Below are positions 15,952-25,293 of a DNA stretch of 64,000 nucleotides, piece after piece. The DNA is from an uncultured Bacteroides sp. Its GTDB lineage: Bacteria > Bacteroidota > Bacteroidia > Bacteroidales > Bacteroidaceae. Positions within the stretch are counted from its first letter, which is position 1, and each line of letters starts with the position of its first letter. The position numbers and the translations under genes were made by a program. Where the stretch lies: contig CANSEY010000001.1 of assembly GCA_947646015.1 (NCBI GenBank), positions 372,001 through 436,000 on the forward strand, given 5' to 3'. Below the pieces are notes generated by a model. It was given only the letters and a program-made list of their open reading frames with translations, ran no database searches and was not told where the DNA came from.

Positions 15952-17520
15952 TTAATAATGGGGATTTTGTACAATTGCCGGAGTGGCATCAATCACTGTC
16001 TGCGGAATAGGCCACAGATAATGCTTTGCCGGATCAAATTTCCGGTTCTCAACAAAAATTCGTTCATTTGTCAATGAAAGGGCACCGGTTACAGGATCGA
16101 CCGTTCCAAGTAAACAACCATATACCTTCCCGTTCAACACTTGTTCACCGATTTTCCAACGGCAAATATCGAACCACCGAAGTCCTTCCATAGCAAGCTC
16201 CACACGTCTTTCTCTTCTGAGTAATTCACGCAATTTCTCCTGACCGGTATATCGGGTCCTGTCTACAACCGGCATTTTAGCACGGGTACGTATGTCGTCC
16301 AAAATATCGTAAACGGAATTATCAATCTGATTCAGCTCTATTTTACATTCGGCATACATCAACAGCACTTCTGCATAACGCATAACAATGGCATTCATAC
16401 CACAATCCCACATATCTGCATAATCAGACAAATCGTCCACATATTTACGAACTAGATATCCTGTTTTAGAACGTCCGTAGGGAGCATAATAATCTCCATT
16501 CGGATCTTTCACATCGATTGGGTCATAACGTTTTCCTTCGTATAGATTTCCCGGAGCTAATACGGTAACAGCCAAACGAGGGTCTCTGTGCAGGTAAGGT
16601 TCTTTCGGATCATATACCTCAGACTCTTCGATTGTTTTTCCATCTTCACACTCAAAAGCATCTACCAGTGATTGAGTAGGATTGATAGAACACCATCCGC
16701 CCACACTGGCCGGAGGCAATACTCCCAAAACCCAGTTACCGTACAGGCTTTCTACATATTGTACATCCAGAATAACTTCCGAATTATTTTCATTCGCAAT
16801 CTTAAACAAACCTTTATAATCAGGAAACAGTTCGTAGCCCAATCCCATTACTTCGCTACAAGTAGCCATACAATCATCATACTGATGTTCGAACAGTTCC
16901 AGACGAGCTTTCAGTGTCAAAGCTGCACCACGAGTTATACGTCCGACATCACTTCCGGAGTAAGATTCGGGAAGTTGCGGAGCGATCTCTTTCAGTTCTT
17001 TCAAGATAAACTCAACCACTTTCGCTTTCTCAGTACGTGGCAAATTGGCGTTTTTAATTTCAAGAACGGAAGTTACCAAGGGCACATCACCATAATGCGT
17101 CACTTTCTGAAAATAATCCCATGCACGCAGAAAACGTACTTCGGCTATCAAGCGTTTGCGTAAATCTTCATTCATTTCGGGGCGATGGATATTCTCCAGG
17201 AAATTATTATAGCGAACCATGTTTCCATACCCCATATAACTATAACCCGGATCGGTCGGGGTCGCTGTACCTGCAGCCTGTACCGCCCAGCCTTCCCAAG
17301 TAAAAGGATTATAAGCATTATCCGACGCACAGTCGGCATAAATCACTTCATCCATAGAAAACCAACCATTATAACACCCTGTAGCTGCGGCCATGGCATC
17401 TTTTTCAGTTCTCCAAAAGGCTTCGTTTGAAGGTTTGTCCAAAGGATTCCGATCTAGAAAATCGGTACTACATGCCGAGAACAAAGCGGCAAACAACAAA
17501 CTATATATTATCTTTTTCAT
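15952..17520 (-). CDS. SusD/RagB family glycan-binding lipoprotein
   Basis: A 522-residue outer-membrane lipoprotein. The lipobox LFSAC puts the lipidated cysteine at residue 17, followed by STDFLDRNP, the classic start of mature SusD proteins. The body has the tetratricopeptide-rich SusD/RagB fold (RFLRAWDYFQKVTHYGDVPL near residue 130) and ends with the usual LWPIPQTVIDATPAIVQNP motif. It should bind oligosaccharide at the cell surface and cap the SusC barrel. It lies 12 bp downstream of susC and leads into GH2-GH35-GH43, so it defines this region as a polysaccharide utilization locus. The glycan is not evident from the protein. Confidence 0.96.
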   Translation of the reverse strand: MKKIIYSLLFAALFSACSTDFLDRNPLDKPSNEAFWRTEKDAMAAATGCYNGWFSMDEVIYADCASDNAYNPFTWEGWAVQAAGTATPTDPGYSYMGYGNMVRYNNFLENIHRPEMNEDLRKRLIAEVRFLRAWDYFQKVTHYGDVPLVTSVLEIKNANLPRTEKAKVVEFILKELKEIAPQLPESYSGSDVGRITRGAALTLKARLELFEHQYDDCMATCSEVMGLGYELFPDYKGLFKIANENNSEVILDVQYVESLYGNWVLGVLPPASVGGWCSINPTQSLVDAFECEDGKTIEESEVYDPKEPYLHRDPRLAVTVLAPGNLYEGKRYDPIDVKDPNGDYYAPYGRSKTGYLVRKYVDDLSDYADMWDCGMNAIVMRYAEVLLMYAECKIELNQIDNSVYDILDDIRTRAKMPVVDRTRYTGQEKLRELLRRERRVELAMEGLRWFDICRWKIGEQVLNGKVYGCLLGTVDPVTGALSLTNERIFVENRKFDPAKHYLWPIPQTVIDATPAIVQNPHY

Positions 17521-17532
17521 ATGTATTATCTA

Positions 17533-20500
17533 TCAGAAAGTAATGTTTAAACCAAATGTATTTGTTTTGACCTGAGGATAAGAGCTTCCTCCTTCGGGTG
17601 ATTCCGGATCGAACCCTTTATCAAATTTGGTAAAGGTAAGCAGATTCTGCCCGCTATAATAAACTCTGATTCGTGAAATTCCCATCATATTACACCACTC
17701 TTTTGGAAGTGTATATCCCAACTGGAAGTTCTTCAAACGTAAATATGAAGAGTTGACAATCCAGAAAGAAGAGGGATTATAAATACTGTTGTTCTGGCGA
17801 TAAGAAGAGAATGCTCTCGGAAACTTACCATTCGGATTGGTTTCAGCATCCCAACAATCACGATACATATAAGAAGGCTTTCCCTTAGCTCCAATCATTT
17901 CACCTACTACACCCGGACCTGCAAGATAGCCTTGCACATCAGCTGCTCCCTGGAACAGAAAAGTAGCATCGAGTCCTTTCCATTCGGCAAACAGATTCAA
18001 GCCAAATGTCCACTTAGGCATGGTGTTACCAATGTAGACACGGTCTTCTCCATCGATTTTTCCATCGTTATTAATATCACGGTACTTGATGTCGCCCGGT
18101 GCTGTATCAGTGCCGGGAATCGTTGCGCTATTAGCAACCTCTTCTTCAGTTTTAAAAAGTCCCTCGGCAATGTATCCTCCGATAGAGTTGATGGCATATC
18201 CTTCCTGGTTGAAATATTTACCACTCCAAATGCGTGCACCACCATTCTTCAGGTCCATCACTTCATTCTTATTATATGCGGCATTTGCCGATACCTGAAA
18301 ATTCCAGCCATGAGTATTCAATTTATAACCTGCCGTTATCTCCAAACCGGTATTCTTTACTTTACCTGCATTTTGATAAGGTGCATTTAAACCATATAAG
18401 GTACTTACGGGTAATTTCATCAGAATATCATACGTCAATTTGCGGTATCCTTCGATAGATAAAGTATATTGATTGCCCAGAAACCCCATGTCAAGTCCAA
18501 AGTTCAAAGTCTCGGTAGTCTCCCAGATCAAATCGCGGTTAGCTCCATCGACCGGTGCTACCCCTTGTACAACAGTTCCGCCAAACGAATAATTAGCCTG
18601 ATCAAGTACAGATTGGTAAGAATAGTAAGAAATAGCCTGATTACCCAAAACTCCCCAGCCGCCTCTCAGCTTAAGATCTGACAACACATTACGGGTTCCT
18701 TCCATGAAAGGCTCATTAATAATTCGCCATGCACCAGAGAAAGATGGGAATACTCCCCAACGTGAGTCCTTAAAGATACGTGAAGTTCCGTCACGACGGA
18801 TATTTGCCTCAACCAAATAACGATTATCATAGTCGTAAGTCAAGCGTCCGAAGAATGAACGCAAAGCATATTCATTAGCCGAACCATCTGCAGTCTGACC
18901 ATCAGGTGAACCGGCATTCAACTCCCAAAGATCATTGTTCAGAAAGTTTTTCCGATATCCTTTTGTCCAGTCTTCACGGTAATATTCCTGTTCGTATCCT
19001 GCCAATGCACCTACAGTATGTTTTCCAAACGTATTGTTATAGCTGACCAAAGTCTGTAAGTTCAGTTTCAGACCATTTTTACGTTCATCAGTTTGATTGT
19101 TAGGTCCCTGATACTTTGTAGGCTCACCTGTTTTCCAGTTATAATATTGAATATCCTTAATGAATTTTTCATCAGAAATTGATTTATATTCGTAACCCAC
19201 GATTTCCTGAATTTTCAACCCTTTAATCGGTTCATAACTTACATTTCCGATGGCTCTGGTAATATGCTGTTTGGTAGTACGTAAATTACCTTCTTCAATA
19301 AATGCAAGTGGATTACCATCATTGGCATATCCATAATATCCATTTGAATATTTATAAGGAATGAAAGGAGCTATCTGATTGATCTGCGAAAAGATGTTAG
19401 ACATTTCACCGGTAAAACCACTCACCGGTTCTTGTGCCTCCCCATAAGTAAAAGAAAGATTCATACCTGCCGTGAACTTGCCCATCTTGGCATTCATATT
19501 GCCTCGCACCGAATAACGGTCATATTTAGCAATATCTATAATACCGTCCTGTCCCAAGTAACCAGCAGAAAACATATAGGTCATTTTATCCGTACCACCT
19601 GAAATTTCAGCGCGGTGGCTATGCTGCAAACCGGTCTTATAAAATAATCCCTGCCAGTCTGTATCCGGATAATTGTCAAGATCCGAACCATTTCTGAACT
19701 TTTCGATCTCTTCATCTGTATAGATCGGATTCTTTCCTTCGTTAACCATAGCTTTGTTATATAACTTCGCATATTCCCACGAGTGCAGATATTCAGGAAG
19801 AGCCGTAGGTTTCTGCCACCCCACATAGCCATCATAACGAAGCGTGGGAGCTTTATCTCCTCCTTTTTTAGTAGTAATCAAGATTACTCCATTTGCCGCA
19901 CGCGAACCATAGATAGCAGCTGAAGAAGCATCTTTCAGTACCGAGATGTTCTCGATATCGCTGGGATCCACTTCATTTATGCTGGATACCGGCAAACCGT
20001 CTACCACATACATCGGATTAGAATTATTCAGAGTCCCGACACCACGTACCCGTATGGTTGTATTATCACTTCCCGGCTGCCCCGTCCCGGAGATAACCGT
20101 TACTCCGGGCAAAAGTCCCTGAATCGCATTCGAAACGTTTGTTACCGGACGATTCTGCAACGACTTGGAATCGACAGCAGCGACAGCTCCCGTTAAGTTT
20201 ACTTTCTTTTGAACCCCATATCCTACTACAACCACCTCATCCAGGGTCTTCGTATCTTCCTTCATGATGATGTTAAACGCATCTTTTCCTTTTGTCGACA
20301 CATCTTGTTGGAGATAACCGATATAACTGATAATCAAAGAAGCATTTTCCGGAACTTCCAGTGTGAATTCCCCATCCAGATTTGTTATCACCCCATTGGT
20401 ACCGACTCCTTTTTCCACGACATTCGCACCAATAATCGGTTCGCCTGTAGCATCCTTCACCACTCCGGATACTTTTTTCTTTCGGGAACCGGACTGTTGG

Positions 20501-20814
20501 TCCGCTTTTTTTTCAATAAAATAAATCTTATTGTTTTTTATTTCAAAAGTTACCTTCGTTCCTGCCAACAGTTTAGACAATGCTTCATCCAGACTGGCAT
20601 CTTTCACTTGAATAGAAATTTTGCGATTCACATCAATCAACTGATCGCTGAATACCAACCCCATTCCTGTTTGTGCTTTTATAGAAGACAGTATTTTTTC
20701 TACCTTCTCATTATTAAAATTCAAAGAAACTTTTTGTGACCATGCCGAAACAGTGAAGCCAAATAAAAGAACTCCTAAGAGCAACAGCATTTTCGTTCTG
20801 GTTCTTGTTTTCAT
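17533..20814 (-). CDS. SusC family TonB-dependent receptor with STN domain
   Basis: A 1093-residue outer-membrane importer. After a signal peptide (to about residue 26) comes an STN domain (about 30-100, NNEKVEKILSSIKAQTG), then a carboxypeptidase-like domain (115-190, GVVKDATGEPIIGANVVEKG), the SusC signature DEVVVVGYGVQKKVNLTGAV (192-211), a plug (PMYVVDGLPVSS) and a barrel. An STN domain is the mark of receptors that signal through FecR to an ECF sigma factor, and such a pair lies upstream at 23.5-25.2 kb. A promoter matching those of fecR and the GH95-like gene precedes it (20875-20902). It imports oligosaccharide together with the SusD protein. Confidence 0.97.
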   Translation of the reverse strand: MKTRTRTKMLLLLGVLLFGFTVSAWSQKVSLNFNNEKVEKILSSIKAQTGMGLVFSDQLIDVNRKISIQVKDASLDEALSKLLAGTKVTFEIKNNKIYFIEKKADQQSGSRKKKVSGVVKDATGEPIIGANVVEKGVGTNGVITNLDGEFTLEVPENASLIISYIGYLQQDVSTKGKDAFNIIMKEDTKTLDEVVVVGYGVQKKVNLTGAVAAVDSKSLQNRPVTNVSNAIQGLLPGVTVISGTGQPGSDNTTIRVRGVGTLNNSNPMYVVDGLPVSSINEVDPSDIENISVLKDASSAAIYGSRAANGVILITTKKGGDKAPTLRYDGYVGWQKPTALPEYLHSWEYAKLYNKAMVNEGKNPIYTDEEIEKFRNGSDLDNYPDTDWQGLFYKTGLQHSHRAEISGGTDKMTYMFSAGYLGQDGIIDIAKYDRYSVRGNMNAKMGKFTAGMNLSFTYGEAQEPVSGFTGEMSNIFSQINQIAPFIPYKYSNGYYGYANDGNPLAFIEEGNLRTTKQHITRAIGNVSYEPIKGLKIQEIVGYEYKSISDEKFIKDIQYYNWKTGEPTKYQGPNNQTDERKNGLKLNLQTLVSYNNTFGKHTVGALAGYEQEYYREDWTKGYRKNFLNNDLWELNAGSPDGQTADGSANEYALRSFFGRLTYDYDNRYLVEANIRRDGTSRIFKDSRWGVFPSFSGAWRIINEPFMEGTRNVLSDLKLRGGWGVLGNQAISYYSYQSVLDQANYSFGGTVVQGVAPVDGANRDLIWETTETLNFGLDMGFLGNQYTLSIEGYRKLTYDILMKLPVSTLYGLNAPYQNAGKVKNTGLEITAGYKLNTHGWNFQVSANAAYNKNEVMDLKNGGARIWSGKYFNQEGYAINSIGGYIAEGLFKTEEEVANSATIPGTDTAPGDIKYRDINNDGKIDGEDRVYIGNTMPKWTFGLNLFAEWKGLDATFLFQGAADVQGYLAGPGVVGEMIGAKGKPSYMYRDCWDAETNPNGKFPRAFSSYRQNNSIYNPSSFWIVNSSYLRLKNFQLGYTLPKEWCNMMGISRIRVYYSGQNLLTFTKFDKGFDPESPEGGSSYPQVKTNTFGLNITF

Positions 20815-20874
20815 TTCATACAGTATTAAATTAATTATTTTTATAGTTTATAAAAAGGCCTTTCTATATAAGCT

Positions 20875-20902
20875 AACACACCATCGAAAAGAAGGTATGA
20901 GT
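20875..20902 (-). promoter_or_regulatory. Putative ECF-sigma promoter of susC
   Basis: The minus strand reads ACTCATAC-N15-GTGTT, with GATG at fixed position 18-21. The same 28-bp pattern occurs upstream of the GH95-like gene and fecR. The 15-bp spacing fits -35/-10 elements of an ECF sigma factor. A downstream palindrome AAAGGCCTTT (20854-20863) is shared with the GH95-like leader but not with fecR. Confidence 0.7.
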
Positions 20903-20909
20903 GCTATTT

Positions 20910-23312
20910 TTATTTTTCTGCAAAAAAAGATGCAGAGAAATGATAGGTCTTGCCCTTATGTAGTTGTACATGCCTTCTAACATCCCCACAAACCACCTCG
21001 TACCGTTCATTTTGCCGTGCATACAAAACAGCTTCTATCAATTTTCCCGCTTTCCAGGTAATGTCCAAAGTATGTCCTCCATAGATTTTTATACCTTTTA
21101 TAGAACCATCGGCATAATCACAAGGCCAGGCCGGCAAAAGTTCTATTTTTCCCTTCTCGGTATAAACCAGCATCTCCATTAGCAGGCGTGGGATGCTCAA
21201 GACTGCATCCAAATTGTATACTTGATGTTCCGGATCATGTGAAGTGACCAATCCGTCATATAAATAATGACGACGACTGAAACGGTCCAGATTTGTTTTT
21301 ACCTTATCTATATCGCCCAGACGCACTGCCTGAAGAGCCACATGAATTAATCCATGGGCAGAACCGGTATCGAAAGCAAAACGTTTGTTTAATGCGATAC
21401 GTGCTGCATGTATAAGACGAGGATCTCCCTCCGACTTACCCAACTGCGAACCGGGAAAAACCGGATAGAGATGAGAAAGATGTCTGTGATTATATACGTC
21501 CTGATAAGCTTCATCAATCCATTCGGCCAAGGCTCCTTCGTCATTAATCCGGTAGGAAGGCAACCGTTGCAGGTAATTATTCCATTTAGCCAATTCTTTT
21601 TTGTCAGCACGAAATGTACGCCCCATCTCAAGAAGCAAACGGAACACTTCTTTAGCAATAGCAACATCCATTATAGCATCTTTGCTCAACCAGGTGTCAG
21701 TCCCCGGAGGAGCATTCTCGGGAGAAACACTGGGGCAAATGTGATATAAGCTATCACCATCCATAGTCAAGTAGTCTTCATAGAAGTCGGCCATTTCCCT
21801 GTATAGCGGGAACACATGTTTCTTAAGAAAAGCCTCATTACCGGTCAGCATGGCATACTCATAAAAAGGACGTATATTCCAGCCGGCACCACCGGGCCAG
21901 CACATCCAGGGAAAAGACCGTCCGAAATGGGTGAGATATCCACTTTCCGGATCATTATAATGGGCAACAATAAAGCCTCTGCACCCCAGATAATTTCGCG
22001 CGTTCAGTCTCCATCCGGGAAGCAGACTCTCCACATAACCAATATAAGATTCCGCACATTCATGCAAATTGCCCATAGATGCTGCCGAGACGGCCAAGTT
22101 GATATTTGAATCCCATACAAAGCCACCGATCCATCCGGGTTTCCATCCTCCTCCCCAGATTCCCTGTAAAGGAGGAGGATACTTGCCGGATGAAGAAATA
22201 AGCAAATAACGTCCCATAGCATGAATCTGCTCAAGAAACAAAGGAGTAACCCCATGCTTATGAATATCGGAAAGCATTTTCTCTGTCGAAGTCGTTTTCC
22301 AATCGGAAGAACAGCCTAAATCCAATTGCATGCGGCGAAACATTTCGGCATGTTTCCGACTGTGAGGTAACAACAGAGTATTATAATCGAGCGGTAAACG
22401 TGACAACTCCCTTTGCACGGAAGGGCGTACCGACAAATTTGCATTCTCCAACGGAGTAATTCTCACAAGAACGAGTACCTCGTCAGCGTCTGCTATTCTC
22501 AAAAAATCACCTTCGGTAATCATACTTCCCCCTTTAAGAGACACTCGGGCCAATCCCTCATAACCACCGGCATCATATTTGTAAGCGGCACGGTAAGATA
22601 ACCATCCTGAAAATGCTTCTGTACTCACCGATGAGAAAGCACTATCCAGATTATGCTCAAAATGAACTCCTTCACGTCCCGGAGTCTCCTTAAGCCCCAA
22701 CACTAAATTTATCTTTCTTTGTCCGGTTGCTTTCAGACGGAGCACATTGACATTATGCTCTCTGGATGAGAATACAGATTCCGTCACTCCTCCTCTTCCA
22801 CCCCAAAAGGCGGAAGTCTCACCCGTTTCCAGATCAAGTTGTCTTCTATAGCCATTCTCTGCCTGTAGAGTGGTATCGGTATACCGAATGCACAGATCAA
22901 AAGCTGGATGGGGTATAAGAGGCCAGCGCTGTACGGCTCCCATAGCAACCAATTGCCGGTCAGCTTCACCGGTCATCAACTCATCTGCTGCATCGCTTCT
23001 CCCGGATTCTATCAACCGGCGCACTTCCGGAAGAAGCGAAGCTGTTGAAGGAACCGCTACTTTATGACGATCCCATCCTCTTATAAACAATTCCTCGTGG
23101 ACACAGATTATTCGTTCCGATCCCGGTTGCCCCATCACCATCGTCCCGTGGCGACCATTGCCGGTGACAAATGCATCCTGCCATGATGTGGCAGGTTTCT
23201 CCGCCCAAACCACCCATCGTCCGGACGAAACAGAAGAAGATGGATGATGTACCGTACCGTAAGTAGTTGACAATGACAGACAGGCCATCAAAAGTGTAAA
23301 CAAATATTTCAT
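20910..23312 (-). CDS. GH95-like glycoside hydrolase, divergent
   Basis: An 800-residue secreted protein. The start is set at MKYLFTLLMACLSLS because a signal peptide follows and a promoter (23407-23434) lies inside the longer open frame. The N-terminal beta-sandwich has GH95 features (TSWQDAFVTGNGRHGTMVMG). The helical barrel reads YPPPLQGIWGGGWKPGWIG, HRHLSHLYPVFPGSQL and ELLPAWPCDYADGSIKG, all GH95 landmarks. The catalytic-site segments differ from typical fucosidases: NINLQMNYWPAE becomes NINLAVSAASMG, and the HPPFQIDGNFG region reads HDPEHQVYNLDAV. It is therefore GH95-like; alpha-L-fucosidase activity is plausible but another specificity is possible. It stops 35 bp upstream of the susC promoter palindrome region. 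Confidence 0.75.
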   Translation of the reverse strand: MKYLFTLLMACLSLSTTYGTVHHPSSSVSSGRWVVWAEKPATSWQDAFVTGNGRHGTMVMGQPGSERIICVHEELFIRGWDRHKVAVPSTASLLPEVRRLIESGRSDAADELMTGEADRQLVAMGAVQRWPLIPHPAFDLCIRYTDTTLQAENGYRRQLDLETGETSAFWGGRGGVTESVFSSREHNVNVLRLKATGQRKINLVLGLKETPGREGVHFEHNLDSAFSSVSTEAFSGWLSYRAAYKYDAGGYEGLARVSLKGGSMITEGDFLRIADADEVLVLVRITPLENANLSVRPSVQRELSRLPLDYNTLLLPHSRKHAEMFRRMQLDLGCSSDWKTTSTEKMLSDIHKHGVTPLFLEQIHAMGRYLLISSSGKYPPPLQGIWGGGWKPGWIGGFVWDSNINLAVSAASMGNLHECAESYIGYVESLLPGWRLNARNYLGCRGFIVAHYNDPESGYLTHFGRSFPWMCWPGGAGWNIRPFYEYAMLTGNEAFLKKHVFPLYREMADFYEDYLTMDGDSLYHICPSVSPENAPPGTDTWLSKDAIMDVAIAKEVFRLLLEMGRTFRADKKELAKWNNYLQRLPSYRINDEGALAEWIDEAYQDVYNHRHLSHLYPVFPGSQLGKSEGDPRLIHAARIALNKRFAFDTGSAHGLIHVALQAVRLGDIDKVKTNLDRFSRRHYLYDGLVTSHDPEHQVYNLDAVLSIPRLLMEMLVYTEKGKIELLPAWPCDYADGSIKGIKIYGGHTLDITWKAGKLIEAVLYARQNERYEVVCGDVRRHVQLHKGKTYHFSASFFAEK

Positions 23313-23406
23313 ATAAACACATATTTGCTGTGATATCTCTTGTGTATAGATATCCGGTTCATACTTGAAATTAAATATTTTTAAAGGCCCTTTTACTACA
23401 TAAGCT

Positions 23407-23434
23407 AACACCCCATCCGAAAGAAAGTATGAGT
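23407..23434 (-). promoter_or_regulatory. Putative ECF-sigma promoter of the GH95-like gene
   Basis: The minus strand reads ACTCATAC-N15-GTGTT with GATG at position 18-21, identical in spacing to the susC and fecR sites. The leader carries AAAGGGCCTTT (23383-23393) like susC. The distance to the chosen ATG is about 90 bp. Confidence 0.7.
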
Positions 23435-23518
23435 TTCCATATAAGAGCTTATCTAAAAAAATAGATGCAGCTCCTGAACAGGGTCTGCATCTATCTATAG
23501 AATAATAATTCAATCAAT

Positions 23519-24517
23519 CTATTTTTCCTTCTGAATTTCGAATACCCCATCTTCCGTTTGCAAGAAACGTATCCATGAAACCGCTTCCAAATCACGCAAT
23601 ACATCGTCCACATTCACTTTGCTGGTAGATAGAGTAAACCTGTTATTCAATAGGGTGGAATCACGCACCACAAAATGAACATCATACTGCCGTTCCATGA
23701 CCTTTATAATATCTCTCAGCGGAGTAAGATAAAAATTCAGGCTATTGGAACGCCAGGATGAAATCTGGCTCATATCATCCGGTTTGGTTATCTGGCAAAT
23801 TCCGGATGTCCGGTTGTATTCGGCACTTTCACCCGGTACAAGAGGATATTCCTTGTTCTTGGTATCTTTCAACAGCACGCCTCCTTCTTCCAAGGTGACC
23901 CATACATTGGGTTCTGACGGATATGCCTTTACATTAAATTTAGTTCCGGTGACCTTTACTTCAACACCTTTCAAATCGACGATAAACGGACGCTTCTTAT
24001 CCTTAGCGACCACAAAAAAGCCTTCTCCCCATAACTCCACACTCCGACTGAACAGACCGAACTTCTTGGGATACCGCAAACGGGTATCCGAATTCAACTG
24101 TATAACTGTTCCATCTTGCAGAACAACCTGCATTTGCTCTCCGCAAGGAACCTTTAATTCAGCATATTCTGTGGCAGAAAAGACTCCGGTTCTGTCAGCC
24201 AGAAACCAAAGAGATATACTAAGGAATAAAAAAGGAATCAATACCGCTGCCGCTATCAGTCCACGACGATAAGAAACTATTTTTTTCTCAGGTTTTATTT
24301 GCCCGATGAAGCGTTCCCGCATCCGTTCTTCCGGCACCGGATGGTCTAACCATTCCCGGGCCCGTTCTTCGGTGAGCCGTGCAGACTCGCTCTCCAAACG
24401 CCCCGACAAATATTCGCTACCCTCTTCTGTAGCAAACCATTCCGCAACCAATCCCGCTTCTTCCACAGAAGCTTCGTTATTGAGCACTTTATCTATAATC
24501 GCATCATCTATTTTCAT
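23519..24517 (-). CDS. FecR family anti-sigma factor
   Basis: A 332-residue inner-membrane regulator. The cytoplasmic N-terminus (1-85) would hold the sigma factor. A single transmembrane helix spans about 86-106 (GLIAAAVLIPFLFLSISLWF). The periplasmic FecR domain follows (about 118-215, VPCGEQMQVVLQDGTVIQLN), then a C-terminal DUF4974/STN-like domain (from about 255, FYLTPLRDIIKVMERQYDVH). It should receive the signal from the STN domain of the SusC receptor and release the ECF sigma encoded just upstream. It has its own promoter copy in the 61-bp gap after the sigma gene, implying an amplifying feedback loop. Confidence 0.94.
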   Translation of the reverse strand: MKIDDAIIDKVLNNEASVEEAGLVAEWFATEEGSEYLSGRLESESARLTEERAREWLDHPVPEERMRERFIGQIKPEKKIVSYRRGLIAAAVLIPFLFLSISLWFLADRTGVFSATEYAELKVPCGEQMQVVLQDGTVIQLNSDTRLRYPKKFGLFSRSVELWGEGFFVVAKDKKRPFIVDLKGVEVKVTGTKFNVKAYPSEPNVWVTLEEGGVLLKDTKNKEYPLVPGESAEYNRTSGICQITKPDDMSQISSWRSNSLNFYLTPLRDIIKVMERQYDVHFVVRDSTLLNNRFTLSTSKVNVDDVLRDLEAVSWIRFLQTEDGVFEIQKEK

Positions 24518-24544
24518 TTCGACTTTTCTTTATCTAATAATAAA

Positions 24545-24572
24545 AACACTTCATCAACTTAAAAGTATGAGT
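24545..24572 (-). promoter_or_regulatory. Putative ECF-sigma promoter of fecR
   Basis: The minus strand reads ACTCATAC-N15-GTGTT with GATG at position 18-21. It lies between the sigma stop (24579) and the fecR ATG (24517). Confidence 0.65.
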
Positions 24573-24578
24573 TGCTGC

Positions 24579-25166
24579 TCACTCTAAAAAATGAATCCAC
24601 AATACATGAAGTAATACAATTAACGATTCAATCTCCGCACGGAGTATCTTAATGGCCTGAGTATAATGGGACTTTACGGTAGGCACCGTGATATGCATCT
24701 CGTCCGCTATTTCCTGGTTAGAAAGTCCTTTTTCTATTTTCAGGCGGCATATTTTCTGTTTTTGAGGAGGTAGTTTACCGATGGCAGTCCGAAGATGTTC
24801 CCTGAAATCTTTATCTTCAAAATTCTTCAGAAAACTGTCGTCCGCTTCTTCGTTCCGTTGAGCCATCTCGTAATGCTTTTCAAAGACAATCTGCCGATGT
24901 CTCAACTCGTTCATAATGTAGTTTTTCAGGATGGTGAACAACAGGCTTCTGATGCCGGATTGAAATTCAAAACTGGAACGTTGCTCCCACAATTTCATAA
25001 AAGTATATTGCACTGCGTCTTCAGCCTCTTCACCTGATTTAAAATACCGATAAGCCAGCGCATACAACAAGCGGTTATACCGTTCGAAAACAGTAACAAA
25101 AGCGTGCTCGCTGCCTTTACGGAGTTCAGCATACAGTTTCTGGTCAAAATCTAAAAATTGATTCAT
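24579..25166 (-). CDS. ECF-type RNA polymerase sigma factor
   Basis: A 195-residue sigma-70 family factor of the extracytoplasmic class. Region 2 is at about residues 25-95 (FERYNRLLYALAYRYFKSGE, then EAEDAVQYTFMKLW). Region 4 is at about 130-180 (LPPQKQKICRLKIEKGLSNQ, EIADEMHITVPTVKSHYTQA). It is the first gene of the minus-strand locus, next to fecR. Trans-envelope sigma/FecR/SusC switches often control mucin and other host-glycan loci in Bacteroides. Its targets are predicted to be fecR, the GH95-like gene and susC, all of which carry ACTCATAC-N15-GTGTT. A housekeeping-type TATCTTTG lies upstream of the sigma gene itself. Confidence 0.94.
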   Translation of the reverse strand: MNQFLDFDQKLYAELRKGSEHAFVTVFERYNRLLYALAYRYFKSGEEAEDAVQYTFMKLWEQRSSFEFQSGIRSLLFTILKNYIMNELRHRQIVFEKHYEMAQRNEEADDSFLKNFEDKDFREHLRTAIGKLPPQKQKICRLKIEKGLSNQEIADEMHITVPTVKSHYTQAIKILRAEIESLIVLLHVLWIHFLE

Positions 25167-25215
25167 TATCGAATATTTCTCACTTGGTGATCTAAGGTCC
25201 TGCTTTTAGAAATGG

Positions 25216-25223
25216 CAAAGATA
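25216..25223 (-). promoter_or_regulatory. Housekeeping -7 box of the ECF sigma gene
   Basis: The minus strand reads TATCTTTG (TAnnTTTG) 50 bp upstream of the sigma ATG. This differs from the ACTCATAC pattern of the target promoters. Confidence 0.5.
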
Positions 25224-25293
25224 AGAAAAAACAGTTTGAACCTTATCCTCTTTGAGAATGTTTTAACTGTAGAATCTTAAAACAATAACGGTT

